Source of the DNA: Neofusicoccum parvum
Taxonomy: Eukaryota > Ascomycota > Dothideomycetes > Botryosphaeriales > Botryosphaeriaceae
Direction of reading: 5' to 3'
Length of the DNA: 64,000 nucleotides
Assembly (NCBI GenBank): GCA_020912385.1
Contig: CP087222.1
Location: 248,001-312,000, forward strand
Both the position numbers and the translations under genes were made by a program. Positions 43,480 through 56,178 of this stretch are shown here, one piece after another. Under the pieces are notes generated by a model that saw only the letters and a program-made list of their open reading frames with translations, made no database searches and was not told where the DNA came from. Position 1 is the first letter of the stretch, and every line of letters begins with the position of its first letter.

Positions 43480-45194
43480 CTAGGCATCGTTCATTTCGCG
43501 GTCTTCGCAATCAGGCTGATCGTTGTCACGACGGGAGCGGTCCCGTTGTAGCTGGAGACCATCCTGAGGTTGTGGACGAGGGCCTGGGTTTCTATCGTGG
43601 TCGACATCCATCTCGCGATCTTCACGGGCGTGTTGAGCGGCGCGTTTGGCCGCATCCCGTGCCTCCTTTCCTGGATTGCGTCGTCTCGCGTTGATGAACC
43701 AGTTGGAGATCTGAGACTGAGTAAGACCCGTCACACCAGCTAAATGGTTCTTCTCCTCATCAGTGGGATAAGGAGACGGCGCATGCGCCTGAAACCATTT
43801 CTTTAGCATTAGAGTTGCCTCTTTTGGCAGGTTTCCACGGCGTCTGCGGGTGTACGTTCCATCGACCATGCCATGGTGTCCGTGTTCGAGGTTGTGCGGA
43901 TAGGGCGGCTGATAGCTGTAGGGATTGCGTGGATCAAGATATGGAGCCATAGTACTGTCATGTCTCGGCTGGTATCGCGGCTGGTGGCTAGAGGCTTCAG
44001 GAACCCAGGACGAACGATATGTGTAGTGTTCGTTGCCGTAAGGCGAACCGTATCCATGATGGGCATACGGAGCTTCGCTTGCACGACGGATATCCGGCGG
44101 TGAGCTAGGCAACGGGAGTTGATGGGCGTAAGCGCCACTGGGATGATATCCCGCAGGCCTGGTAGTGAGTGGGCCGGATTCAGAAGTCTTTCTGAGTTGC
44201 ACGAGTGCTGAGTGCAACGAAGGGATGCGAGGCTCAAATCTAGATCTCGCGCTAGACCTGCGGTGCTCATGCGTTGGTGAGGATCGCGCGTGGTGGAACG
44301 ATGGCCTTCCGGCGTTTTGGGTCGTATAGTTCTCGGGAGAAGATGGCAGTCGCGCAGAGGGGGCTCCAAAGGGATTGCTGAATTCAATGGTGGTGGGGCG
44401 ATTGAGCAGATGGCGCTCGGTTGAGCTCTGTCGTGAGTTGCGGGCGGACGACGTCTGCCAGTATCCAATGGATGTAGGTGAGGGTACATTGGTCACACTC
44501 TGCTCTTCGTGTGGCTTGTCTGCCACTCGAGCCAGCTGCAAGAGTCAGTGGTCAATCCGATGGCTTGGAGTTGCAGTCTTACCTCTTTGAATGGTGGGAG
44601 GCCATTAGCAGTGCCCTGTGGATGCGGTTCAATGTCCGTTAGCCTCTCTGGTTCTGCCGGGGACCGAGTCGGTTCTCGTCGGTGTTCAGTGCGCTGAGTA
44701 GTTGGCCGGAGAGGCAGGGTCACCGTTCCGGCGGCAGGGACTCTTTGGCCTTCGCCTGCTGGAGCTGTGAGAGTCTCGTCGGCCATAGCTCGTTGACTCT
44801 CAGCCGCCGCCAGCAGTGCATCAACTCCAGCCTGGTCTTGCATGGCCCGCATCGCCGTGACCTCGGCTTTCCAGCCGTTGCCAACTAGATACAGTCTGCA
44901 TGCAGGCGTGTCTTGCGGCTTATGAGATACCGGAACGAGTGCGCGGCTGTCTCCCGGGGCTTCGCAAGACGGAGGGGTTGAAGGAGAGGCCGTCGCTGTC
45001 TGGAGCGAGTGCGTATCGGAGGTAGGTGTGCATAAAGATGAGGAGGGAGAAGAAGGTGGATTGATGACGTGGCCTACCTGCATGCGCTCTGAGGCTTCCT
45101 GCGGCTTCGCACAGTGGTGTGGAGGGCTGCTATCACGGAACGACATGGCGGAGCGATGGAAGTGAGGCACGTCTTGGAGCGTCAGGAACTCCAT
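43480..45194 (-). CDS. TALE (KN-type) homeobox transcription factor
   Basis: Exons 44583-45194 and 43480-44535, joined over a 47-nt intron (GTAAGA...TTGCAG) that links PPFKE to LARVADKP, give 555 residues. The homeodomain lies at about 436-490: GNLPKEATLMLKKWF, then the three-residue TALE loop extension (SPYPTDEEK), then TQSQISNWFINARRR as the DNA-recognition helix with the WFINxRRR core. It is preceded by a basic stretch (TRRRRG) and a His/Tyr/Pro-rich disordered region, and followed by a charged tail. The start at MEFLTLQDVPHFHRSAMSF is preferred; the frame is open 69 codons further upstream. Such factors control development in fungi. Its own upstream region is unusually long and gene-free, as often seen for developmental regulators. 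Confidence 0.9.
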
Positions 45195-48100
45195 GGCGTG
45201 CGGTGGCAGCCTTTTATACGCTGCGAGGGGGACTGCGGCAGTGTCAGCAGCGGTCGCTCTTTCCTGGTTTCCATGATTGATCTGATGGTTCGCTGAAAGC
45301 AATGATGCGGCCCTGACCGGCGACAGAACCGTGGCCGTGACGGTGGGGCACCCCTCCAGGCCGTGAACTCTGGATATCAACCACGGGCTAGCTGCGCGCA
45401 CAGAGGGTCGAGCAGCGCAGGATGGGGACGGAAAACCGCAAAGGGCAGCGGGCAGCGAGAGTTGGGGCAGGCAGGCCAGGAGGGGAGCCCGTTGGGAGCG
45501 CCACGGGACGTCACGATGGCCGGCGAGCCATGCACCGGTCCCGTGGGCGCCGCGGAGGCCTGGGGGGGGAAGCTCAACGTACCGACGGCTCGACGAGGGG
45601 GAGGCGGGAGGTCTTGGGGCTGGGTAGGCAGGCCGGCTGGCGACGCGGACTGGCCAGCGACTTTTGAAGCAGTGACGACGGGCCAGCCACGGGCGTATAT
45701 GACGAGGAAATAACTATGCTCCCGTGCACGCACAGCTGGTGCGTGTAGCCATGGGGCCGGCGCGGCGGGAGTCGGTGCAAGCACCCGCCCGCGGCCAGGA
45801 GGTGAGATTATGTAGGCGCAGAGCTGGGATCAGGCGCTCGGCGTGAGGAGCAGCGCCCTCAGACTCGCCGTCGTGACTGCAACGGCCCGCGCGAGCGTGA
45901 AGCCACGCTGCTCGCCCGCGCGGGCCACCAGCGACCAGGAGCTCCAGTCTGCTAAGGGCTGGCCTGCCGACGCTGCTAAGCCCGTCTGACAGGCCCTCAG
46001 CGCGCTAGTGTTAAGGTTAGCCTGCTGGCCGCGACACGCACCGGGACCTTCTAGCGCCCACCGAGCCCGCGCGCCCGCCGCCACCGCGCCAGCGCGCAAG
46101 GTGCCTGGCCGCCGCGCTAGAGGCCAGAGGGCCCGCGGCTCAGCGCTGCAGCTCGCGTCGAGTCGCCGCTCAGCCCTGCCCTGCCCGCCCGCGCGAAAAA
46201 GCACTCCGCGGACGCCCGTTGCTGTGCGGCGTGGGCGCCTTCCGCGCGGAGGCCTGGCATCGGCCCTGCAGCGCCCGCCGTCCCTGAAACTGGCCTCTCC
46301 GTTGACGTCTGCGCCGCAAGGATGCAGAGACACCGCGCCGGGCGTGCGTAGCAGCGACGTGAGGCAAGTGCCGAGGCTGCAGGGCGTGGCCGAGTACGAG
46401 TCGCCCACACCCGCCCTCGCGCACGCTCCACAGCCCGTTGTTTGCAACACCGTTGGGCCCCTGGGCCTAGGTGCCTGGCCATGGTGCCGTGGGCAGCTTG
46501 GCCGGCGTGCCGCGCGGCGCTGCGAGACGGCGGCGGGGTGACGTTGGTAAACAAGAGCTCGAGGCCGCAAGCCCACACGCCGAGTCGCACAGAGCCCAGC
46601 TGTTTCGCGCACGACGCCCTGCCCGCCCCGCGCGCCCGATCGACGCGCCCGCCGGCGCGAGAGCGTCTGCGCGCTCCAAGGCCTCTCGTGCCTCTCGTGC
46701 CTCTCGTGGCGCGCGCAACCCTGTCCGACGCGCCCCAGGCTCGCTTGGGCGGGCTTTCTGGCCTGCGCGCACGTGCATGACGGTGCGGCCGCCGCTGACA
46801 GGCGTTGACGTCGGCAGAGGTGAGATGTGCGCAGGGGGCTGCGGCGTCGGATGCGCGCTGGTGTGTGGCTTGCTCAGCAGCCCGCTCGCCGCGCGCCCGT
46901 GGCCTCCGGGGCCATCGCTGCGGCCGCTTTCCGCCAGCAAGGAGCCTCTGCTGGCGCCGTTGGGGCGCGAGGGGGTCGAGGCCTCGGCAGCCGCGCGCTG
47001 AAGAGCTCCCCGTCGGCGTCGTCTTGGCTCCGCGACGCCCGGGACCAGCCAAGCACGCTCCCGCGCATCCATGCTGCGCGCCATCCATCCCTCCCTCCGC
47101 GCCCCGCTGCCACCCGGCGCCCGCAGCCCGCAGCCCGCAGCCCGCCCCGTCCAGGGCCTCGCTCGGATCCTCAGCGCCCGGGTTTCGCGGCCGCAGCCTG
47201 CGGACAGCCGCCGTCGGGCGCCGTCCAGCTCCACAGCCTCACCAGCGCAGCGCCGCGCCGCCCGCCTGCCCGCCTGCCAGAGGCAGAATCTGCACGCGCC
47301 CGCTCCGAAACGCTACCGGGCGCGCGGAAAATGCGACCTCTGGCACCCACCGACATGACGAGCGTCCGCCGCCGCCGCGGGCTGGGCTGCCCGTCACAGA
47401 GCCAGGGTGCCGCCTGCACGCGCGACGCCACCGGCATGGGTGCGCTCAGCTGATTGCGACAGACCAGAGATCCAGCGGCATCACCCGCACTACCCGCAGC
47501 AAGGGTGACCGCAGCGGCGCGGCTCTCCGTCTAGGTACATGTGCTCTGTGCCGGGCGCTGTGTCGATGTGTTCGCAGCCAGCGCTCCTCAAACACGGTTC
47601 CAGCGTTCTTTGCTGAGCCATCACATACGCCCGTGCCCGCCGCCGTGCCCGCCCTCTCCCAGCGGGGGGGCCTCGCTTGGAAACCTGCTGAATGGAGGCT
47701 GCTCAAGTCCGAGTACGTGGCAGCGCGCCCGCGACACCACCACACGAGCAGCACAGCATCGACGTCGCCTCACCGACGATGCCTGGCAAGCCCACGCCCG
47801 CGCCTGCGAGATCGCCTTCCGCCGGCGCTTTTCGCCGCCTCCGTGGCTGTCGCCGCGCCTCCCGGCTGGGCTGCTACATCATCTCCCCACACGCCACGCA
47901 TCGACCACATGTTGCATCAGATGCATGCGCCAATATCGTGGATATCGCAGCTGCTGCCCACAGCCCGCGGCCTGGCACGCGGAATCAACACGGCACGACG
48001 ACTGGCCCCGCGCGGCGGACATGCTTCCAGTTTTCCCTCCTGCTGCAGCGACATCGTATGCGGGCAGGGTCGCGGGCTCCCGGTGACACAGGTGCCTCAC

Positions 48101-51100
48101 CGGGTTCTTCAGTAACTGCCTCCGCGAGCGGTTCGTGGATCGTTACCTGGTGGACTGCAGCTGCATAGAGGCCGCTCTGAGACATTGCCAACCAATGCCG
48201 GCTGCTTCGCGCCTTGCAAGACCCAGGCCTGGTGTCCCCAGAAACCTCGACGCTGGGCCGGAGCACAGAGGCTACACGATCGTGCAGCTAGCCGTGCAAA
48301 GCCTGGCTGCGCGGGCGAGTCAACTGCCCACGGCCAGAATCCTGCCGGCGGCAGGGTTGCAGCAGGCCGGCGACCCGGACACCAGGTTTGAAGCCATAGC
48401 CGCGAGTGGGACTCCCGAAGGACGAGTGTGCTGAGCTGTCACAGCGTCGTCGGCGGGCGTAGGGTGTCCCAGGACGCGGCGGCTGGCATCGACCCCTCGA
48501 TGCCCCCGGCTTGCGACCTGCGACAGCCCCTCGTCAGCGCAGCGTTGAGCCCAGCCCGCAAAACAACCGTTGATTTCATCTGCCTCTTGCCTATTGCGGC
48601 GCGGAAAAAGCACACCGCACATGTCTGTCACCGTGTTCGGCACGAGTCATGCGGGGCGCCCACCAGCTGTCATCTAACCTCCGCAAGCCACCCGATTGCT
48701 CCTCCGCCGCGCCGCAGATCTGAGAGCCAGGGATCCTCCTCGCTTCTCGCCCTCGTCCCGGCTTCCCCTTTCGCGTGTCCGCCACACTCGAGGATCATTG
48801 ATCTGCGCTGCTCTGCCTACCGCGCCGTGCTGCTAAGATCCGTCGCTCCCGGCGAGCCGCCACTGGCCCGAGGGCCCCCTCCCCACGCGGCGCACGCTGC
48901 TGTCAATTTCAGACACGAGACGACGCAATCTGGCCAAACCAACAGCTGCTTCTGCTTCGCCGTCGGCGTCCGTGGACGTGCTGCGAGCCCCGGAGCGGCA
49001 TAGCTTGACACAGGCTCGCAGGCGCCGGCAAGCTTCGCCCCGGCCTTCGCCCGCGGTGCGCCCGATCTGAGCGCAGCCATGCGCGTCATCTCCATCCACC
49101 CCGTCCTCATCAGACCACAATAACTCAGCGCGGCTCTTGCGCTTATCACCGGCGGCGCGGCACAGCCTGAGCCACCAACCTTCCCTCGTGTCGGCTTTCC
49201 CCTTTGTGCCCGTCCATTGCTCACGGCCAGGATGCTGGCTGAGGCGCTACCGCGCCGCAGGAAATAACACGGCTTGGCTTGGAGCCTCAGGCGCCGACTC
49301 CGCGAGCCTTGATTGCAACACCAGCACGCCGAGGCGGATGGCCGCCCGTGAGCGGCGGCCCGCCTTAAGGACCCGGTGTTTGAGCCGGCCTAGATTACCA
49401 CCGTTGGAGCTGCGCCCTTGATCCCTCCTGTCGGTGCGCTCTCGGGCAATTCTGTGTCTTCCAGAACGAACACCATCAGCAAGGGGCTCTAGCTTGTACT
49501 ATAGTCGCGCGTGACAAATTGTTGGCGCGTTTTTCAGCGCTTTCTGCACCTGTCGGCACGCTGTCAACTGTCAGATGCGAGTGGTGCAGCGCGACCTTCG
49601 CGCCTCCTGCAGCCATCACCCACAGCGTCGTATGTGACTTACGCATCCTCATTCAACATCACCACGGCGGAGCTCCAGCCGGCTGCCCTGAATGGAGCCA
49701 AGGCGCCCGGTGCGCCTCCGGCTTCCTCTTGCACCTCCACGCTCCCGCCCGCTCGCCCGCTTAACAGGTCCTGTCCTTGCCCCAGGCTAGCAAGGCTAGA
49801 GCGCGCGGCCGCGGCCCGTCCTGCCATTCGTCGATTTTGCAGACACTATGGGCCCGTCCGGCGTGATGGCGAATTTGCGACTGAGTCGCCAGAGACCAGC
49901 CGTGACGGTTCATCCTGCAGCAGAAGCCGAAAGGCTAATCGGCGCGTTGCAACTTGCATATGCTCCTCGCTCGTTAGAGCGGGCGGGCGAAAAGTGCCGA
50001 CAACTCTATTCTCCGACTCTGGCGCTGGGGCGGCGTTCTAGTAGGCTGAAGATTGTCTGCACCGCAACATTGCTGCTCGTGATCTGAGACGGACGATCAC
50101 TGTCAAATAAAGCTTCTTATCGACCCGCCACCGTCGGATGGGTGCTGCACCACGTCGGATGGCAAGAAACCCGGGGCCTGCGACAGGTTCCAATCACGTT
50201 TGCGAACCGCCTCGCACGAGGTTAGCAGAGTTTCGACACGGGAAGCCGCCCTCCAAGCCTGCTGCGTCGCGATCCTCATGGCTCTTGCGCTTTGGAACCT
50301 GTTCGAGACTCGAGCACGCCCGCATTGTTCCCTCTGTAGTGAAGCTTTGAGCAAGGGTTGCAAATCCAAGACTGCCGTCGCGCTTGCCTCTGCACCCGGC
50401 CTTAACCACGACTCTCGACCGCTCCACATTCAGCTGGTGCCTTTTCGCGCCACAATTTTTAATTAGGCTAGCTATCTTGCCACAGTGGACGCACGGAAAG
50501 TTTAACGCCTCCAACACACCAGTTCTTCGAAGGTGAAACGAACTGAGTTCTCTGGACGTGCACTGATCGAAAACCAACTTCATTGCTCTCGGAATAAGTA
50601 CCGAGGCATCTCATGATGAAAAGAGGTGGATATGGAGATCGCCGTGGTCTCATCGTGAGTTTCAATCAGACCATCATTGGGCACTCCAGGCTGCGTTGTC
50701 CTTCTCCTGGTTCTCTTACCAAACGGTCCGTAGCTCGCGCACGGGAAGAGCCACTCGCCTCCAAGCAAAGGGTCCCACTCTTCCGGATGCTAGCACTTAG
50801 TGGACCACGTGCCTCAATAGAGCACCTCACGATGCCCACTTATGCTAAGCGCTTAATGTCTCAATTATTTGCCTCAATCAGGTCTGGCGTCGACGCACTC
50901 CGGAATTCCCCATTCTCTCCGCCGTTCAGACTACACTCCTCAGTTAGCCTGTCTGCGCGCGCCTGCCTGCATTGTGACCCTCCTCAGTATACTCGTATCT
51001 CATCCTACTCAACAGCTAACCGTTCCGTGGACGGGAATGACGCTGAGAACCGGTAGGCTTTTCGCGGCGCGTCCCGAGCTTTGCTTGGTTGAGCTTCGAC

Positions 51101-53307
51101 TAGTGTCCAGGCAAGACCCGCTCATTGCCTTGGAACCAGCACGGCGCTCACCCACGGCCAGAATGTATCTTTTCACACATCGTATGACTCCGAAGATCAG
51201 TGTCCACGTCGGGCATCGCTTTTTTCCGACGAGCTGGTGCCGACCTGCATCGAAGGGGTTTGTGGATCGATGGAAAAGCTTTCCGTCCTTGGCAAGACGA
51301 ATCCAACAAATTTCTGAATTCCCATCATGAGTCATGCCGCAACGTCTTTACGAGGTCGTTACGAGAGTCTGCCTTCTCTCAGGGCTGATATGATGAGCAA
51401 CGCGCCATTGGAGCCCGCTGGTCAACGCTCGCCTCCACTTTGCGCGTGACGCGTCTTTTCTGACGCGCGAAACCAGATAGAGGCATCAACGCGAATGCGA
51501 ACGCAAAAAGCACTATGACCTGCCAGTCTGGTCTAAGTCTTATCCAAGCGTGTCGAGTGTCGACTGAGCAAACCCTTTGCCCCTGTTTCTCTTGATCACT
51601 GTCCATCTTCACTCTTACTTTGCAAGCTGCAACTTCTTCAAACCACCCCCATCATCAACCCAGGTATCGAGTTGGCTGAGAATGGCATACATACTTGCAC
51701 TGGCCATCAAATCGAGTCAAGTCGAGCTACATGATCGCCTTGGCAACGGTCATGGCTATCTCGACCACAGTCGACGTCCGACTCCTAAACTGGCAAGTCT
51801 AAGACTATCGATAGACATTTGAGCAATGCCTAGCCTGTAGTCTTCAGTATCAGCGCTACTGCTGGCTCGAAATCAAGGATTATTAAACTCCAGCCAGGAA
51901 AACAAGGCCAATATAGCAGAGGTGCCGGCAGGACTGGAGCCACCTTTTCGAGCAGGAAGAGGAAATACAGTCTGTCCTACAGTATGCGGTGTAAGGCCAC
52001 GACCTACCGAGTCTACTTCCGCTCGTTTGATTGAGATCTAGGTGGTTTCATTTGCCTCCTTGCTGTAATCCCTAAATCCACATCGTCATACTTTGACGCT
52101 AACTGGTGACTCTCCACAGGAACATTTTTCAATTCCGAGTCTGCCCTGTCTCGAGCGCAGTCACCATATCCCTCCCGAGTCTGGCCATACCTTCTGGGTT
52201 ATATTTCCTTCGCCAGGTCTGCGTAGTATCCATGCCGAAAGAGACCTGGCTTAGGCATTTGCTGTTTGATGGGCCACCTTTTGACAAAAATGGAACTCCC
52301 CCTCAAACGTCAGGAGGGTGAAAGTTCTCGAGTACTAGGTTATCCGTCAAGACCTACCGGCGAGAGCTGTTGGTTGAATCAATGCGCCAGTATCCCTTGA
52401 TTCCCGTATTCAGCCACCGGTCTTCCTCTCAAGCACTTCTATCATCGTACGATAACTCATATTTTTACCTTTCCAGCGAATCTAAAGCATCGAAGTACGA
52501 TTGCGAAGGTCTGCGCAGTTTGTAAGTCGTCGTTCATCGTCAACCATCAGCGAACCAACCTCCACATTGCTCACAATCTCCTTCCAGATCTTCTGCACAG
52601 CAAGCGACCAGGATATCCCCAAAACCCCTCCTTCGCCGCACCAATCAGCTCGCACTACACGCCCGATACCCTCCCAATCCTCCCCCTCCCAAATCGCCAC
52701 GCCCGTCCCGGCGCGCTCCCGTCGGTATACTGTCTCGAAAGAGGGCCTTCGCCCGAGACCCGCGTCATCTTCCGTCGCGCGTGCTCGGAGAGCTCGTCCC
52801 GGCCCAGCACAACGGCGCACAGCGGGAGAGGGCAAGGTGTCCATCCAGGGTGCATCATTGACGGCTGAAGAGCCGTCGTCGATTCATCGCTACCTCCTTG
52901 CTCCGATCTTACGCGCATGTCACCGCGGCCCCTTGTCACATACACGACGTATACCGGCGGCACGAGCGAGCGAGGGAAGGGGCCGCAGCACACCCACCCA
53001 GCCCGCGATCTGCAAAGCGCCAGACTCGGGGGCCCGAGTGCCGAGTGTTGTGCATCGGCCGGCTAGCTAGCTTGGTTGGCTGTTTTTTTCCCCTCGCCGC
53101 CTGCGGCCAGGGCATTGGCGTCGGAGCGATGGCGACATGGGGGGTGGAAGGGTGGCTGGCTGGCTGGTTGACCGGCCTGGCCTGGCCCTGGCCCTGCCCG
53201 TCCGTTCATCGCTAGGTACCGGCCATCGTGAGCGTCTCCGCTGACCCTCTGCGGTCAGCGCTGCCTCCTCCGTTCCTCTGCGCTGCACTTCTTCTCTCTC
53301 CTCCTCC

Positions 53308-53350
53308 ATCCCTTCCCCTCTCTCTCTTTCTCTCTCTTTCTCGCTTTTTC
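53308..53350 (+). repeat. CT-rich low-complexity tract
   Basis: A pyrimidine run of CTCTCTCTTTCTCTC type, like the core-promoter tracts elsewhere in this window. It may mark an unannotated transcription start. Confidence 0.6.
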
Positions 53351-54666
53351 GTGTGCCTGCCCGCGCGCGCTGCTCGACTCGGCCGCCAGGGGTGTCGTCG
53401 ATCGTCTTCCTCGATCCGGGATGCTCCTTGTCGGGAGGTGCGTGCGCAGCCTTTCGCGCATCGCGCGTGCGCGTACGGCCTCTGCGCTCCGTGTTCGCCG
53501 GCCGTCTCGACCGCCACTCGGCTCGCTCCCGGCGATCCTGCCGCCCGGGAAGGGCGACCTCGGATGATGCACATGCAACGGACATCGAGGAGTAGTTGGC
53601 AGGCGTAACGCGGTGAGCGGAGAGCGGGTAGGGCTTCCGCTTGACGTGTATGCACCGTGTGGGGTCGGGAAAAAGCAACAGGCGTCAGGCGCGGGCTGGA
53701 ATGCAAAAGCTGAAAGGCTGCCTTGGTGGCGCTCCTCGCCATGCCTTGGGTTCTCTGACCGCTTTGCTGGTGATTGTTCTACCGGGTGGGGAGCGCGATG
53801 CGGATGAGATGGGAACATCCTTGCCCCCCGCTGAAGATGTCTGAGGAGCTTGGGCCATCATGCTCGATCTATTGGGCGGCTTCGTCACGAGGAAAAAGAA
53901 TCATTCGTTTCCGCCTGAATAGGAAGGCCGGGCTGTTTGCGAAATCTATTTTGGAACGAGTCCAATGCGCAGTTTGGGTATGTGAGAAGCGTTACGAGAG
54001 GTACCAAGAAAAAGAAAGGATTGCGAGATTGCCAATCTTTTTCCAACTTCTGGTGGGGGCCGACAAGTTGATCGTAACTCTGTGCGTCAGTGTTGGTGAG
54101 GCACAAGCCTACTGTAGCGCCCAATTTAGCCTAAATGCGTCGCTTGTTCGCCATCTGCCTCCCTCTGGCCCGTCCATGACGATGCCGACTTTAAGCTTAT
54201 CGTGCGCAACTAGAGTTTCCGGGAAAATGAGCACATCAGAGCTTCTCGCCGGCCGTTTTCCCCTTTCATTTCTCGCAGTGCTCGAACTCAATCTACCCTG
54301 AGAAAAGCCACCTGCACGACCGTTGTGCGTAAGGCAGATTAGATTGATGAACCGATTGATAGGCAACGGTCGGGCCCTTTTCTGATTAGTCGGCGCTAGA
54401 CAAGGGAGGCGTTGATAGTTTCTATATGTGAAGTGGGATGCGAGACGAGATGAAGGCCAATAGTCAATCAGCCAAAATAGCCATCAATTTACCAGTGCGG
54501 CGGTCCACATCACGAAATCAGATTTGCGATACTGATTTCCTCTGCCTTGGGTTCGCTTTGCCTTGTCTTCAATCTCAACGCAACCCCAGTTCGGAGCGGT
54601 AATCGGGCTGGGCTCTCACCCTCCGGCGTATGCGAGTGCTCGATGTCCTCCGACGACCAGCGATGG

Positions 54667-55029
54667 TCACATGCACACGTCATCTCTTTGAGTGATCTCC
54701 TCTTCATCGTCCTCAGGGATGCAAGCCGCATCGTGTTCGTCTTCTTCTGGCGATGGACTGAAACAATGGTCTGAGGCATCCCTTGTTAGCATCTCGTCAG
54801 CGGTCGTCATACGAACCGCGCTTTTGAGTGAATGTCTGACAGGTTGAAGAGGCGGAACTGACAGATTGTAGCCTATGAAATGAGAGATTGGTAGAAAGGG
54901 AGAGGAAGTGCGACGGAGAGGCCCACTTCGCCGAAAAAGCAAGAGGCCATGGTAATGGAATCCCAGCTCCTCCATCGACTGGGAGCGAGCAACCATGAGC
55001 CCATTTTCTGCTGCTGTTTCCTGCCACAA
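54667..55029 (-). CDS. Possible small hypothetical protein
   Basis: A 120-codon frame whose C-terminal third is acidic (SPEEDEHDAACIPEDDEEE) and whose middle (RRTSSPFLPISHFIGYNLSV) looks less random than surrounding frames. No family, no splice support and no conserved neighbour, so it may be fortuitous. Confidence 0.2.
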   Translation of the reverse strand: MWQETAAENGLMVARSQSMEELGFHYHGLLLFRRSGPLRRTSSPFLPISHFIGYNLSVPPLQPVRHSLKSAVRMTTADEMLTRDASDHCFSPSPEEDEHDAACIPEDDEEEITQRDDVCM

Positions 55030-56151
55030 TCAATTGGCGGCTGTCAACTCTGATAAATGCGAATTGCAATCTAGGGTGAGAACAAGAAAATGGTATTTCC
55101 GAAAGTTACGCCCGGTGGTTCGACGCCTGTCAACCAAATGCTTGTCGCAGCGTCATCAGCATCATGAACATACGATGTGGTAGAATGGCTTACTCTATGC
55201 ACAGGAATATGTCTGTGACATAGCGCGGGGAGCAAGATTATAGCGATTGCTGACTACAAAGACCAAGTCATGGAGCCGAGCGGCTTCGGGCCGTGCTGAA
55301 GTGAGGAGTCGCGGATTGGTGGTGGCAAGGGAGGTTGCCGCAGTAGCGTTGAAATCGGACACAACAACTACGCTTGGCTACCACGCCATCCCTTCCTTCA
55401 CTCCCGAGAAAGACCTGAACACCTGCCATCAATCACACTGCCCTCCTCCGTACTCGGCCAATTATTTCCAGTCGAGCGCACTATTCCGCTGCTGTTGAGA
55501 CGCTCATTGGAAAAAGGGTGGTGGCTCATCCCGAGTCCCTGCGCCGCCCCTTTCCTGCAAAAGCTACGGGTGTAGTAAACAGCAGCTCGTTGCGCGGAGC
55601 AGGGTGGTGAGCTCCACATTTTGCCGCCTCACATTTCTAATTCTGGCAGAAGAACTGATGATCTTGACCGTTGTAGTCAAAATTTCCGGTCTTCCCCGCG
55701 TCTGCGTCATCTTTGCTGTGCATATGGCCTACGTTCCAAGGTCGAGCCTTACGGTACGTTTGCTTCGTAACTCAGAGGGCACCAATCGCCTCCAAGTGCT
55801 GCCTCTAGACTCGCGCGTATATACCCATGATGAGGAAAGAGACATGTTGAAAGGGGTGGGAAATCAATGCATCGTGCGAGATCAGCCTGAAGAGCTTTGT
55901 CTGCTCCAAATCGTTTCCTCACCCAAACTGTTTACGGACTCGAGTACCACGCAGCGCTTCGCAGGGTTGGTGAAGCGCGTCCCAATGCGGTACTAAGACA
56001 TCACAGGAGATGCCTAGACGTCTCCGCAGCGTCTGGACAAAGAGCATCCTGTCTTTAGATACTGGCACGTGATCGCCCCTGCGCATCATGCATTGTTTAG
56101 CTTCTAGACAGCCTCCTCTGAGGGTTTGTGCAAAGCTTTGTGTGTGGATAC

Positions 56152-56178
56152 GCATTCATTCATTCATTCATTCATTTC
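56152..56178 (+). repeat. (ATTC)n microsatellite
   Basis: About six tandem ATTC units, then degenerate TTCTTTCATT. Confidence 0.8.

Noticed and set aside
46117..47088. 323-codon minus-strand frame in the GC-rich block
   Set aside because: Same reason: six-frame openness caused by GC content.
46805..48115. 436-codon frame in the GC-rich block
   Set aside because: Overlapped by equally long frames in other phases; no domain, and random-looking Arg/Pro/Ser/Ala composition.
54228..54235. Reverse-strand TGTGCTCA
   Set aside because: No copper-related gene nearby; consistent with chance.
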